In this document: piece after piece, positions 8,122 to 17,008 of the stretch
Layout of the letters: every line of letters starts with the position of its first letter
Position numbering within the stretch: position 1 is the stretch's first letter
Assembly (NCBI RefSeq): GCF_008629675.1
Contig: NZ_VWOX01000005.1
Coordinates: 311,001 to 375,000, forward strand
Length of the DNA stretch: 64,000 nucleotides
DNA from: Roseiconus nitratireducens
GTDB lineage: Bacteria; Planctomycetota; Planctomycetia; Pirellulales; Pirellulaceae
Direction: 5' to 3'
Position numbers and translations under genes: made by a program
Notes under the pieces: generated by a model
Told to the model about the DNA's origin: nothing
Seen by the model: the letters and a program-made list of their open reading frames with translations, nothing else
The model's database searches: none

Positions 8122-9714
8122 TCAGCCGCCGAGCCGCTGAACGGTCAATTCGATCGCGGAGATCAGTGCCCTGGCCTTATTCAACGTTTCTTCGTACTCC
8201 GCGTCGGGATCGCTGTCGGCGACCACGCCGCAACCGGCCTGAACGTAAACGGTGGAGTCCTTGATGACCATGGTCCGCAGCGCGATGCAGGTGTCCATGT
8301 TGCCGCGGTAGTCGATCCAACCCACCGCACCGGCATAGGGTCCTCGCCGATGGGGTTCGATCGAATCGATGACCTCCATCGCGCGAACTTTCGGGGCTCC
8401 GGAGACCGTTCCCGCCGGCAGCACCGCCTTGAGAGCATCAAAAGCGTCGAGCCCCTCTCGCAGGGTGCCCTGAACCTCGCTGCTGATGTGCATCACGTGG
8501 CTGTAACGTTCCACCACCATGACCTCCGTCAATTCGATGCTTCCGAATCGGGCCACGCGGCCGACGTCGTTGCGTCCCAAATCAACCAGCATCACGTGTT
8601 CGGCGCGTTCCTTGGGATCGGCCAACAGCTCCTTTTCGAGGGCCTTGTCCTCCTTGGCCGTTTGGCCTCGACGCCGTGTGCCCGCCAACGGACGTACCGT
8701 CACAACGTTGTCCTGCACGCGGCACATGATCTCTGGCGAGCAACCCACCAAGACGCAGTCGGGCGTGCGCAGATAAAACATGAACGGGCTGGGATTGACG
8801 ACGCGGAGCGATCGATAAATCTCCAGCGGATCGACATCGGTCTTGACCGCCAGCCGTTGACTGGGGACGACTTGGAAAATATCGCCGGCGCGGATGTATT
8901 CCACGCAATCGCGCACCGCTTGGCAAAACGATTCGCGGGTGAAGTTGGATGTGATCTCCAACGGGTGTTCCTTCGACGACTCTCGCCAAACCGCTTCGTC
9001 CCACACGTCCGGCGTGATTCCCGCGTCGGTGGGAGCGGTGTGGGAAAGCTTTTCGATCGTCGCCTCGACGTTCCCGGTCGCTTGCTCATACGCCGCCGCA
9101 GCTTCGTCCGCGTTGCTGACCTTGCGACAATCGGCCAGGGAAACCACCGAAATGGTTTTGTCGACGTGATCGAAAACACACAGGGTGTGGTAAAAGGCAA
9201 AATCCAAATCGGGCAGCTGACGATCATCTTCTGGCGCGTCGGGCAGGTTTTCGACGTACCGCACCACATCGTACGCGGCGTAGCCGATCGCGCCGCCGAT
9301 GAACGGCGGCAACTCATCCAATTGCGCCACCGAATATTGAAAGTACTTGCGAAAGGCGTTTAAAGGATCGGGATCCTGAAATCGTTCGGTCGGTTTTCGA
9401 CCATTCAGATCCGTGACCGTCACGTCATTCCCGGTGGCGCAAAATCGGAGCGACGGCCCGGCGGCCAGGAAGCTGTAGCGGCCGACCTTTTCGCCCCCAA
9501 TCACGCTTTCAAACAGACAGGCCCCACCGGCTGAGCGCCCACCGGCGGTGCCGTCCTGCGGACCACCATCCGATGGGTCGACGGGAGCTTGGCGGTCCAG
9601 CAACCGAAACGCGGTCACCGGTGTCAGCGCATCGCTCAACAAGCGTCGATAAACCGGAACAAAATCGTGGTCGACGGCCAGTGATTCGAATTCGTCGGAA
9701 GTCGGATGGTGCAT
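8122..9714 (-). CDS. trpE: anthranilate synthase component I
   Basis: The product has about 530 residues and makes anthranilate from chorismate with glutamine-derived ammonia, the first committed step to tryptophan. It has the chorismate-binding C-terminal half with LAGTRRRG, KERAEHVMLVDLGRNDVGRV, GTVSGAPKVRAMEVID and AGCGVVADSDP, all hallmarks of TrpE/PabB. The N-terminal regulatory half is full length, which favours TrpE over PabB. I chose the ATG at 9714 (MHHPTSDEF) because the open frame before it is low-complexity Pro/Arg-rich and overlaps an 18-bp tandem repeat. No trpG or other trp gene is adjacent, so the glutaminase partner must be elsewhere. No leader peptide or attenuator is visible upstream. 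Confidence 0.93.
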   Translation of the reverse strand: MHHPTSDEFESLAVDHDFVPVYRRLLSDALTPVTAFRLLDRQAPVDPSDGGPQDGTAGGRSAGGACLFESVIGGEKVGRYSFLAAGPSLRFCATGNDVTVTDLNGRKPTERFQDPDPLNAFRKYFQYSVAQLDELPPFIGGAIGYAAYDVVRYVENLPDAPEDDRQLPDLDFAFYHTLCVFDHVDKTISVVSLADCRKVSNADEAAAAYEQATGNVEATIEKLSHTAPTDAGITPDVWDEAVWRESSKEHPLEITSNFTRESFCQAVRDCVEYIRAGDIFQVVPSQRLAVKTDVDPLEIYRSLRVVNPSPFMFYLRTPDCVLVGCSPEIMCRVQDNVVTVRPLAGTRRRGQTAKEDKALEKELLADPKERAEHVMLVDLGRNDVGRVARFGSIELTEVMVVERYSHVMHISSEVQGTLREGLDAFDALKAVLPAGTVSGAPKVRAMEVIDSIEPHRRGPYAGAVGWIDYRGNMDTCIALRTMVIKDSTVYVQAGCGVVADSDPDAEYEETLNKARALISAIELTVQRLGG

Positions 9715-10135
9715 CGCCAAAGAAGCAATCAATAGAGGGGGTGGAGCAAAGTTGCCGGAAATCATTTGCCGCAGGTCCGCCGGCGTTCGAGAACCGGCAC
9801 CGGGGGCCCGGAGCATGGGAAAACCGAGCGGCCCCCTGCCTGGTCGGGCTGATCAGATTGATGGGGCTGATCGGATTGATGGGGCTGATCGAGCTGATCG
9901 GGTGGGCGAAGCTCGCGGACACGCCCGCGCCCTCCCCACGCGGTGTCAGTCCCCCGGTTGCGTCAGTGTCCCCGCCAGGACGTTCGCCGTGTAGGGGACC
10001 GGGTTGGTTTTAGGTTAGGCCGGCGATAGAATTCAGGTGCACCGGCGATGGCGATTCTTCCCCGTCTTAACCGCCCCACCGAGTCCCCATTTTCCGCGCC
10101 CAGGATGGCTTGCCCCATCGCCAACCGGATCGTTT
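9715..10135. other. gene-free region between the divergent trpE and mcsA genes
   Basis: 421 bases between divergent genes, so it should hold both promoters. It contains the 18-bp tandem repeat at 9843-9896 and nothing else that I can identify. Open frames across it are extensions of trpE or mcsA with biased Pro/Arg composition and were not accepted. Confidence 0.7.
9843..9896. repeat. 18-bp tandem repeat, three units
   Basis: Three adjacent units of ATGGGGCTGATCGGATTG-like sequence (9843-9860, 9861-9878, 9879-9896). The middle unit matches the consensus exactly and the outer ones carry three substitutions each. The repeat contains GATC in every unit. It lies about 130 bases upstream of the chosen trpE start. 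Confidence 0.85.
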
Positions 10136-10663
10136 ATGAAGTGCCAATTCTGCGAGAAACCGGCCACCTTTCACATCACCGAGCTGACCGAACCGGCCGG
10201 CCCGCAGGTCATGCACCTGTGTGAAGAACACGCGAAAGGATTCCTGCAGAAGGGCGCCACACCGCCGGTTTCGGCGATCGCCGGGGCCCTGGCCAAACAG
10301 ATCGGACAGGTGGGCGACGATCTGGAAGAACTTGATCAAAAGGAGTGTCCGGTCTGCGGGATCAGTTTCTTCGAATTTCGCAACAGCGGCCGACTGGGTT
10401 GCCCGTACGACTACACGCACTTTGAATCCGATTTGCGGCCCCTGCTGGTCAACGTTCACGACAAAACCAAGCACGTCGGCAAACGACCGACCCGCTCAGC
10501 CGGCACCGCTGACTCGTTCGCACGGATGATCGGATTGCGGCGGGAAATGGAGGAAGCGATCGAACGCGAAGATTACGAGCGGGCCTCGGAGATTCGTGAC
10601 GAACTGAAGGCGATGGAAGATCCGATCAGAACGCCCCCCAGTGATCCGGATGAAACCACGTGA
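10136..10663 (+). CDS. mcsA: McsA-like activator of protein arginine kinase, UvrB/UvrC-motif protein
   Basis: A 175-residue protein. Four metal-ligand pairs can be read: C3/C6, C29/H32, C71/C74 and C89/D92. A UVR motif helix pair follows at about 135-162 (REMEEAIEREDYERASEIRDEL region). In Firmicutes McsA binds zinc through four CxxC motifs and activates the arginine kinase McsB. Here the second pair is CEEH and the fourth is CPYD, so two ligands differ from the all-cysteine form. The start ATG at 10136 gives the usual family length; an upstream in-frame ATG would add 33 unlikely residues. The gene overlaps mcsB by 4 bases (GTGA), so both are co-translated. Confidence 0.88.
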   Translation: MKCQFCEKPATFHITELTEPAGPQVMHLCEEHAKGFLQKGATPPVSAIAGALAKQIGQVGDDLEELDQKECPVCGISFFEFRNSGRLGCPYDYTHFESDLRPLLVNVHDKTKHVGKRPTRSAGTADSFARMIGLRREMEEAIEREDYERASEIRDELKAMEDPIRTPPSDPDETT

Positions 10664-11751
10664 AACGCGACGCTGACTTTGACGAACTGGCACGATACCC
10701 CGGCGAGTGGATGCGTGGCGAAGGTCCCGAATCGGACATCGTCATCAGCACGCGGATCCGGTTGGCTCGTAACCTGGCCGATTTCCCGTTCATCCGGCGA
10801 TGCAGCGATGAAGATCGTTTGAGCATCGAACGCACCGTTCGCGCCAGGATGGACAGCCTGACCGACCAACGCTGGAAGTCCGCCCACTACGTCGACCTGG
10901 AACCGCTCTCGGAAATCGACCGCCAATTGCTGGTCGAACGCCAGTTGATCAGCCGCGAAATCGCCGAATCGGATGGCTCACGCGCCGTCGCCTTCGACGT
11001 CACCGAGGGCTACAGCGTGATGATCAACGAAGAGGACCACCTGCGGATCCAGGTCATGAAGAGCGGATTGGACGTCCAAAACGCTTGGGAGCAGGTCAAT
11101 CGAATCGATGACATGCTGGAGGAGGTCATCCTTTACGCTTTCCATCCCCGCTACGGCTACCTGACGGCATGCCCGACCAACGTCGGCACCGGCCTTCGCG
11201 TCAGCGTGATGCTGCACCTTCCCGCTCTGGTGATCACCGAACAGATGGACCGCGTGTTTCGCAGCATGCAACGCATCAACGTCACCGTCCGCGGACTGTA
11301 CGGGGAAGGCTCACAATACACCGGCGATTTCTATCAGGTCAGCAATCAGGTCACCCTCGGATACACGGAAGCCGAACTGCTGGCGCTGGTGGGCGAAGAA
11401 GTGGCGCCGCGGATCATTGAGTACGAACGCAAAGCTCGCGCGGCGTTGCTGAAAAACAATCGAGACGACTTGCACGACGAAGTCAGCCGTGCGATGGGCA
11501 TCTTGAGCACTGCTCGCAAGATCAGCAGCGAAGAAACCATGCACCATCTCTCCAAAATCCGTCTCGGAATCAGCCTGGGTTTGATCAGCGAATTGGACGT
11601 CAAGGTCGTCAACCAATTGTTCCTGCAATCGCAGTCGGCGCACCTGCAGAAGCTGCAAGGACGGGTCCTGGGAACCGCCGAACGCCACGCCCGGCGAGCC
11701 AGCTTCCTGCAGCATCACCTGGCCGGAAAGGACGACCCAACCTGGAACTAG
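10660..11751 (+). CDS. mcsB: protein arginine kinase McsB
   Basis: A 363-residue member of the phosphagen (guanido) kinase family that in Firmicutes phosphorylates arginines on proteins and marks them for ClpCP. Key elements are present: STRIRLARN (30-38), NEEDHLRI (123-130), VNRIDDMLEE (146-155) and catalytic CPTNVGTGLR with C171. The specificity loop is the bacterial McsB form and not that of arginine or creatine kinase. Start is the GTG at 10660 inside the mcsA stop. No ctsR or clpC lies next to it, unlike the Bacillus operon, so its regulation and clients here are unknown. It is followed by a tandem repeat array. Confidence 0.93.
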   Translation: MKRDADFDELARYPGEWMRGEGPESDIVISTRIRLARNLADFPFIRRCSDEDRLSIERTVRARMDSLTDQRWKSAHYVDLEPLSEIDRQLLVERQLISREIAESDGSRAVAFDVTEGYSVMINEEDHLRIQVMKSGLDVQNAWEQVNRIDDMLEEVILYAFHPRYGYLTACPTNVGTGLRVSVMLHLPALVITEQMDRVFRSMQRINVTVRGLYGEGSQYTGDFYQVSNQVTLGYTEAELLALVGEEVAPRIIEYERKARAALLKNNRDDLHDEVSRAMGILSTARKISSEETMHHLSKIRLGISLGLISELDVKVVNQLFLQSQSAHLQKLQGRVLGTAERHARRASFLQHHLAGKDDPTWN

Positions 11752-12307
11752 CCGGGGTCATCGGGGCAACGTTGTCTCGCTTCGAGGTAGCTACCGTCGC
11801 TAGGCGTTGGCAAAGCACTGTGGCCGGCTTGCGCCGACCACGCTCTGGCGAGCGTGGCTACCTGAAAGCTCCGCCCAAAAACCCGATCACAAGCAATTGA
11901 AGCTCGCTTCGACGTAGCTACCGTCGCCAGACGGTGGCAAAGCACCCTGGCCGGCTTGCGCCGTCCACGCTCTGGCGAGCGTGGCTACGTGAAAGCTCCG
12001 CCCGAAAAATCGAAGACAAGCAATTGGCGCAAACTTCGAGGTAGCTACCGTCGCCAGACGGTGGCAAGGCACCCTGGCCGGCGCCGTCCACGCTCTGGCG
12101 AGCGTGGCTACGTGGTGCTGCCCTTAGATTCGACGTGAAACGACTGCGATTCTTTCCCGGGCCGCCATCGCGCACCAACCGGCGTCGACTAAATTGAAGT
12201 GTCCCGCAGTGGTCCCTCGACGCCAAACGGCCCGCCTCTCCCCTGCCTGCTCACCGCGACTTGCCCCCGCCGATCGTGCCGATTTCCTCCTTCCCCACCA
12301 AGGCATC
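11752..12307. other. gene-free region filled mostly by a repeat array
   Basis: 556 bases between mcsB and the sulfatase. About 325 bases are a triplicated hairpin-bearing repeat (11787-12111). The last 195 bases precede the sulfatase start and should hold its promoter; I see no clear -35/-10 pair there. No credible coding frame. Confidence 0.75.
11787..12111. repeat. three tandem copies of a 127-bp palindromic intergenic repeat (family A)
   Basis: Each unit contains two inverted-repeat cores. Core 1 is GTAGCTACCGTCGCCAGACG plus GTGG, at 11787-11810, 11914-11937 and 12041-12064 (exact spacing 127). Core 2 is CCACG followed by CTCTGGCGAGCGTGGCTAC, at 11838-11861, 11966-11989 and 12088-12111. 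In core 2 CCACGCT pairs with AGCGTGG. The third unit has lost 6 bases between the cores. Single copies of the cores recur elsewhere in the window, always between genes. Confidence 0.9.
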
Positions 12308-13954
12308 ATGAGTCGATTTTCGATTTGTTTCCTGTTGCTGTTCACCGGAACGGCGTTTGCCCAGCCGCCCGCATCGCCGACGAACCAGCCGACACCGCCC
12401 GGCGGCACGGCGGCTGACCGCCCCAACATTGTGATCGTCCTGGTCGACGACATGGGCTTTTCGGATATCGGGTGCTATGGAGGCGAGATCGACACGCCCA
12501 ACTTGGATCAATTGGCTGCCGGCGGTCTGCGTTTCACGCAGTTTTGTAATTCCGGTCGATGTTGCCCGACGCGTGCCAGCTTGATGACAGGTTTGCACCC
12601 TCATCAAGTCGGAATCGGACACATGACGGCGCCCCCCGGAAAGCCGCTCGGATTTGAGGGTCCGTACCAGGGTTATCTGAACGACCGGTGCGCGACCCTG
12701 GCCCAGGTGCTCGGCTCGGCGGGATACCACACCTTAATGACCGGCAAATGGCACCTGGGTGCGGACCGCAAAGAATGCTGGCCATTGCAACGCGGATTCG
12801 ATCGCTACTTCGGAGGGCTCAGCGGCGCCTTCAATTATTTCCACCCCGAAGGCGATCGCGGACTGACCGAAGGCAACCAACCGGTCGAACCGGACGAGGA
12901 CTTTTACGCCACCGACACATTGACCGATTACGCCATTCGCTACATCGATCAGGCAACCGCCGCGGACGACGAGCCGTTCTTTTTGTACCTGGCCTACAAT
13001 GCACCGCACTGGCCATTGAATTCGAAGATCAAAGAGTTCGAGAAATACCGCGGCCAATACCGCGACGGCTGGGAAGCCCTGATGCAGACTCGCAAAGAGA
13101 AACAGGACAAGATCGGGTTGTTCGAACAACCGGTCGAATACGCCCCGCATGTGGGGCCGAAATGGGATTCACTTCCCGAGAAACGCCGCGACGATCTGGA
13201 TGCCATCATGGCCGCCTACGCCGGCTGCATCGATTCCATCGACCAGAATATCGGCAAGCTGACCAACCACCTGCAAGCCAACGGCCAATTGGACAACACG
13301 CTGATGTTCTTTCTCAGCGACAACGGAGCCTGCCAGGAAGGCGGAAACTTTGGCCGCGGCAGCGAAGCAATGGTTCGCAATCCTCCCGGCGGGACCGCCG
13401 GCGTTCGGCTCGGTTTGTGCTGGGCCAATGCCTGCAACGTGCCCTTCCGCAAATACAAACACTTCGTCCACGAAGGTGGCATGTGCACGCCGATGATTGC
13501 TCATTGGCCGGCCGGGATCGCACCCGAGCGACGTGGCAGTTTTGTGCGACAACTCGCCTACCTCCCCGATTTCATGGCCACCTGCATTGAGCTTTCCGGC
13601 GGCAAATATCCGCAAGACCTTCCGGACCCTGCCGGCCGTTCGCTGTTGCCGCTCCTGCAGGGCAGCTCCGAGCCGATTCACACCGATCCTGTGTTCTGGG
13701 AACACGAGGGCAACGCCGCGGTCCGCTGGGGCAAGTGGAAGCTGGTCCGAGAATACCAACAGCCCTGGGAACTCTACGACATCCAAACCGACCGCAGCGA
13801 GCTAAATGACCTCGCGCAGCAACACCCCGAAAAAGTCAAACAGCTCGATCACCTCTGGCGAACTTGGGCAACCGAAACCGGCGTCAAGTTCCCCGAGCGT
13901 TTCAACATGTATGAGTATTTGAATCAGAAGGCCAAAGAGTCCCAGAAGAATTAG
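12308..13954 (+). CDS. secreted arylsulfatase-type sulfatase
   Basis: The product has about 548 residues and hydrolyses a sulfate ester; the substrate is unknown but marine polysaccharides are typical for the group. A signal peptide (MSRFSICFLLLFTGTAFAQ) directs export. The N-terminal metal-site motif NIVIVLVDDMGFSDIG (40-55) supplies the Asp pair. The modification site reads C85-C-P-T-R89 followed by ASLMTG, matching C-x-P-x-R, so C85 should become formylglycine; a sulfatase-maturing enzyme is not in the window. TGKWHLG and FFLSDNGA are further sulfatase motifs. The start ATG at 12308 was chosen because the signal peptide begins there. The neighbour on the other strand is a sodium:solute symporter, converging on it. 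Confidence 0.93.
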   Translation: MSRFSICFLLLFTGTAFAQPPASPTNQPTPPGGTAADRPNIVIVLVDDMGFSDIGCYGGEIDTPNLDQLAAGGLRFTQFCNSGRCCPTRASLMTGLHPHQVGIGHMTAPPGKPLGFEGPYQGYLNDRCATLAQVLGSAGYHTLMTGKWHLGADRKECWPLQRGFDRYFGGLSGAFNYFHPEGDRGLTEGNQPVEPDEDFYATDTLTDYAIRYIDQATAADDEPFFLYLAYNAPHWPLNSKIKEFEKYRGQYRDGWEALMQTRKEKQDKIGLFEQPVEYAPHVGPKWDSLPEKRRDDLDAIMAAYAGCIDSIDQNIGKLTNHLQANGQLDNTLMFFLSDNGACQEGGNFGRGSEAMVRNPPGGTAGVRLGLCWANACNVPFRKYKHFVHEGGMCTPMIAHWPAGIAPERRGSFVRQLAYLPDFMATCIELSGGKYPQDLPDPAGRSLLPLLQGSSEPIHTDPVFWEHEGNAAVRWGKWKLVREYQQPWELYDIQTDRSELNDLAQQHPEKVKQLDHLWRTWATETGVKFPERFNMYEYLNQKAKESQKN

Positions 13955-13974
13955 CGGGACCGTGTTGCTTTGGA

Positions 13975-13997
13975 GTAGTCATGCTCGCCAGTGCGTG
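13975..13997. repeat. degenerate single copy of repeat family A
   Basis: GTAGTCATGCTCGCCAGTGC followed by GTG matches the reverse complement of core 2 of the array at 11787-12111 with a few changes. It sits 21 bases after the sulfatase stop, in the gap between convergent genes. Confidence 0.6.
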
Positions 13998-14117
13998 AAA
14001 GATGCCTCTCAGCCACCGTCTCGCGGCGGCGGCAATATGGGGGCGGGTATCCGCAAAGCTCACGGCAACTTTCGCGGAGCGAAAGCCGACAATGCGGACT
14101 GGAGATGTCGAAAGATC

Positions 14118-14155
14118 AGCTGGACAGCGGCACTTCGGGTGAGCTGCGTGGCGCT
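14118..14155. repeat. 38-bp repeat (family B), copy 1, next to a convergent gene end
   Basis: These 38 bases match 44809-44846 at 34 positions. The left end contains CTGGACAGC (14120-14128), which is exactly inverted as GCTGTCCAG at 14171-14179, touching the symporter stop codon at 14180. The two halves could form a hairpin that ends both convergent transcripts. Confidence 0.7.
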
Positions 14156-14179
14156 CATGGCACTGCAAATGCTGTCCAG

Positions 14180-16324
14180 TTAGGCACCAATGCTGGTGAT
14201 CCAGACGAGCAGACCGATGATGACGACGCAGATGACAACCGACACGACAAACCCAATCACGTCTTTGGCGGATGGCCAATAGAATTCCAAATCTGACCCG
14301 GGAAAGATTTTGCGTTGGAACGTTGCGACCGGCTTTTCATAGGCATGCCGCACGGCCTGACGATCCTGCTCCGGATCTGCCAGCACGGGCGTTCGCATCT
14401 TGGCATAGTACCGTTTCAACGTCTCCTCACTGCCTCGCGGTGTGATCCAGCTGAGCAGGATGAACACCAGGAACGGCGTGAACAGTCTGGCAGGCAGGCG
14501 GAGCGTTTCCAACGAAGCCTTGGTCGCCCAGGACAGGTCGAAGCCAAGGGCCGAGTAGAGGACGAAATCGATGTTCAATGATCCCTGCCCGACTTTTGCT
14601 CCAAGCAAACGTTCATAGCGTGTTTCGGTGTTGCCCTTCGCCTCCGTCCGCACCAATGCCCGCCGGGGCTCTCCCTCGGTCGCAACGCCACCGCGCCAGA
14701 AGATGGATTCACCCCCGGTGGTTCGGGTGATCACGATCGGCTCGCCGACAACGGCTTCCGGAGGTGACGGCCCGAAACGAGTTTGAGCATCTTCGGCGCC
14801 CGACTCCTCCGCCTCCGCGACCGCATCCAGCCAGGCTTGGCGGCGTGCGACGTCGGATTCCGTCGCCTCCCGACGAATCTGCGTGGTCACCAGTTGGGTG
14901 GTCGCCGAAAGTGCCGGGTTGGTCCGCAGCGAGGGAATCACGGCCGGCAACAGCGGCGGCAGAATGAAGAAAACAACTAACGAGAACAGCATGGTGCCCC
15001 AAACCGCGGTGCGGTTCGCACGCCGCCAATACATCCCAACCCAGAACGGGGCCGCAAACAGGATCGGCAGTTCGAGCGCCATCTTGAACTGGCCGAACAC
15101 GTCAGCATACCGCAACGCAATGACAGTGGCTCCCACGATGATCACCAGCCCCGTCATCCGCCCGACGCGCACGTAGGTCTTTTCGTCGGCTGCCGGATTG
15201 ATGTAGGGAGCGTACAGGTTGCGAACGACCAGAGCCGACGTGACGATCATGTACGTGTCGGCCGAACTCATCAGCGCGGCCAACAGACAGGCCAGCATCA
15301 GCCCCACCAGGCCCAGGTTCAACGGACCCAAGATTTCTCGCGAGGCAGCGCCCCAGACACGATCCGGGTCCGCCGCAATCTCGGGGCTGCCGGCCAGTAG
15401 CGCCAAAGCAATCAAACCGGTCAGCGCCCAACCCACGGTGCACAACCGTTTCAGAAAGTTGCCGGTCACCAATCCGATCCGCGCCTCGTCCTCCGTCTTG
15501 GCCGATCCACCCCCGGTGGCAATGAAGTGGGGTTGGACGACGATTCCGACCATCCCCAACAGAGACAGAGAGAGGATGTAGTGGATCGGGAACTCACCGC
15601 TGCTGGGCCCGGAGAACAAAAAGAAGTAGTCGTCCGGAATCCTCTGATGCATGATGCGAAACCCGTCCATCCAACTCTGCTGGTCGGCGGTGCCGAATTG
15701 CTCCACCAACGCCCACAAGCCGAAGGGAATCAACAGCAGCGAAAGCAACATGATGAAGAAACCCTGGATCAGGTCGGTCCAGTAGGCAGCCGTCAGTCCG
15801 CCCAAGACGCCGTACAGGATGACGACCCCGCCGATCAGCGGCACCAACACGTATTGCAGCTCCCAACCGAACAGGGAATCGACGCCCATCAGTGGGACCG
15901 CAAACTTTGCGACGGCGGAAAACATGGTCGACAGGTAGGCCATGTAAAACGAGATCGCGAACAACGTGTACGCCGCCCCCAGTGCCGGGGACTCATACCG
16001 CTCCACAAACCAGTCTCCCAGCGTCATGTGCCGCATGCGGCGATACCAAACCGCCGTGATCCAATAAATCGGAGTCACAAACAGCCACATCAATGCCGAC
16101 CAGGCGCCACTCAGACCGCTGGTCCAAACCGTGCGCCCGACCTGGATCGGCTCCTGCGACCCGGTACCGGCCCCAAACGCGGCGAACGTCTGCAACAACT
16201 TCCCGAAGCCTCGCCCGCCCAGAAAGTAATCTTCCTGGTCTTTGACGCGACGCATGGCCCACAGGCCGATCCCGATCATGACGATGAAGTAAGTGACCAG
16301 AACGGCGTAGTCGATCCACTGCAT
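14180..16324 (-). CDS. sodium:solute symporter family transporter with a large extra-membrane insert
   Basis: The product has about 714 residues with some 13-14 hydrophobic segments and the SSS family look: DYAVLVTYFIVMIGIGLWAM at the N-terminus, DYFLGGR, and a GGLTAAYWTDLIQGF region. The family moves sugars, amino acids or anions with sodium; the solute cannot be told. Near the C-terminal third there is a polar insert of about 130 residues (from TTQIRREATESD to GAKVGQGSLN) between membrane segments, which ordinary SSS members lack. The ATG at 16324 was chosen because the upstream extension is Arg/Pro-rich and overlaps the next gene. Convergent with the sulfatase; uptake of a desulfated product is a plausible but untested link. 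Confidence 0.88.
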   Translation of the reverse strand: MQWIDYAVLVTYFIVMIGIGLWAMRRVKDQEDYFLGGRGFGKLLQTFAAFGAGTGSQEPIQVGRTVWTSGLSGAWSALMWLFVTPIYWITAVWYRRMRHMTLGDWFVERYESPALGAAYTLFAISFYMAYLSTMFSAVAKFAVPLMGVDSLFGWELQYVLVPLIGGVVILYGVLGGLTAAYWTDLIQGFFIMLLSLLLIPFGLWALVEQFGTADQQSWMDGFRIMHQRIPDDYFFLFSGPSSGEFPIHYILSLSLLGMVGIVVQPHFIATGGGSAKTEDEARIGLVTGNFLKRLCTVGWALTGLIALALLAGSPEIAADPDRVWGAASREILGPLNLGLVGLMLACLLAALMSSADTYMIVTSALVVRNLYAPYINPAADEKTYVRVGRMTGLVIIVGATVIALRYADVFGQFKMALELPILFAAPFWVGMYWRRANRTAVWGTMLFSLVVFFILPPLLPAVIPSLRTNPALSATTQLVTTQIRREATESDVARRQAWLDAVAEAEESGAEDAQTRFGPSPPEAVVGEPIVITRTTGGESIFWRGGVATEGEPRRALVRTEAKGNTETRYERLLGAKVGQGSLNIDFVLYSALGFDLSWATKASLETLRLPARLFTPFLVFILLSWITPRGSEETLKRYYAKMRTPVLADPEQDRQAVRHAYEKPVATFQRKIFPGSDLEFYWPSAKDVIGFVVSVVICVVIIGLLVWITSIGA

Positions 16325-16418
16325 GTTGAAGACCGTGGTGCGGGAGGCGGGGGACGGGCAGGCGGGGGACAATGGCGGGAAGCGAAACGTCGGCGAAGGA
16401 TCCGCACGCGGGCGGCGA

Positions 16419-16643
16419 TTACGGGTCCGAAGGATTCTCTCCCGCCGCGTCGCCGCTCGGCGGACGGTCTTGCTCCGACGTCTCTCCCAGCTCCAAGACT
16501 TTGTCTCCATCGGTGAGCGCCGTCGGGCAGACGTCTTGTTCGCCGCATTGGCGGCAAACAATTCGAACCATGTCCGTGCTGGCGATTTTCAAGTCGTGCT
16601 CTTCGCAAAGCTGATACAGTTCTTTCAAATGGTCGCAGGGCAT
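16419..16643 (-). CDS. small Cys-rich protein of unknown function
   Basis: A 74-residue protein beginning MPCDHLKELYQLCEEHDLKI, with a very good Shine-Dalgarno site (GGAGG, 7 bases before the ATG at 16643). It has C3, C13, the pair CRQC and another Cys in VCP, a possible zinc-ribbon arrangement, and an acidic Pro-rich tail. The longer frame upstream has no supporting start and is not used. It lies 94 bases upstream of the symporter on the same strand and may share its transcript. I do not recognise a named family. Confidence 0.65.
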   Translation of the reverse strand: MPCDHLKELYQLCEEHDLKIASTDMVRIVCRQCGEQDVCPTALTDGDKVLELGETSEQDRPPSGDAAGENPSDP

Positions 16644-17008
16644 ATTCGGGCCTCCGTATCGTGTCAGTCGAAGCAACTGCGCTCCGTCGTTCGCGGGATC
16701 GCCGGGACGATGGGTTGCCGGGTTGCTGAACACCAGACGTGCTCTGGCGCACGACGGCAACCGCCATCGCGATGGACAGTTCACGTCCACCACAGGACGC
16801 GACTTCCATCAACACCGACGCCCCAGCGAGCGACATTATCATAACGCCAGAGAACTGGGCACGGTTCCAGTCGTCTGACGTTTCATCTCGCGTTCCTTCC
16901 AACCGCCCAACGGTGGTCAACCATCCGTTTACAATTGGCCGGAACCTCTGAACCGGACGATTCCCCGAAGTCCGATTCACCCCAATCGACACCAGCCTCC
17001 GCAGAACC
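16644..17008. other. gene-free divergent promoter region
   Basis: 365 bases between the divergent small Cys-rich gene and the secreted protein at 17009. Apart from the GGAGG site of the minus-strand gene I see no repeat, hairpin or clear promoter. Confidence 0.6.

Noticed and set aside
9715..10135. A trp leader/attenuator upstream of trpE
   Set aside because: No short Trp-rich leader frame and no alternative stem pair with a T-run were found; only a tandem repeat is present.
11787..12111. CRISPR array
   Set aside because: The repeats are 127 bp apart with the intervening sequence also repeated; there are no unique spacers of equal length and no cas genes.
12194..12307. An N-terminal extension of the sulfatase
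   Set aside because: The added 38 residues would hide the signal peptide that begins at the ATG at 12308.
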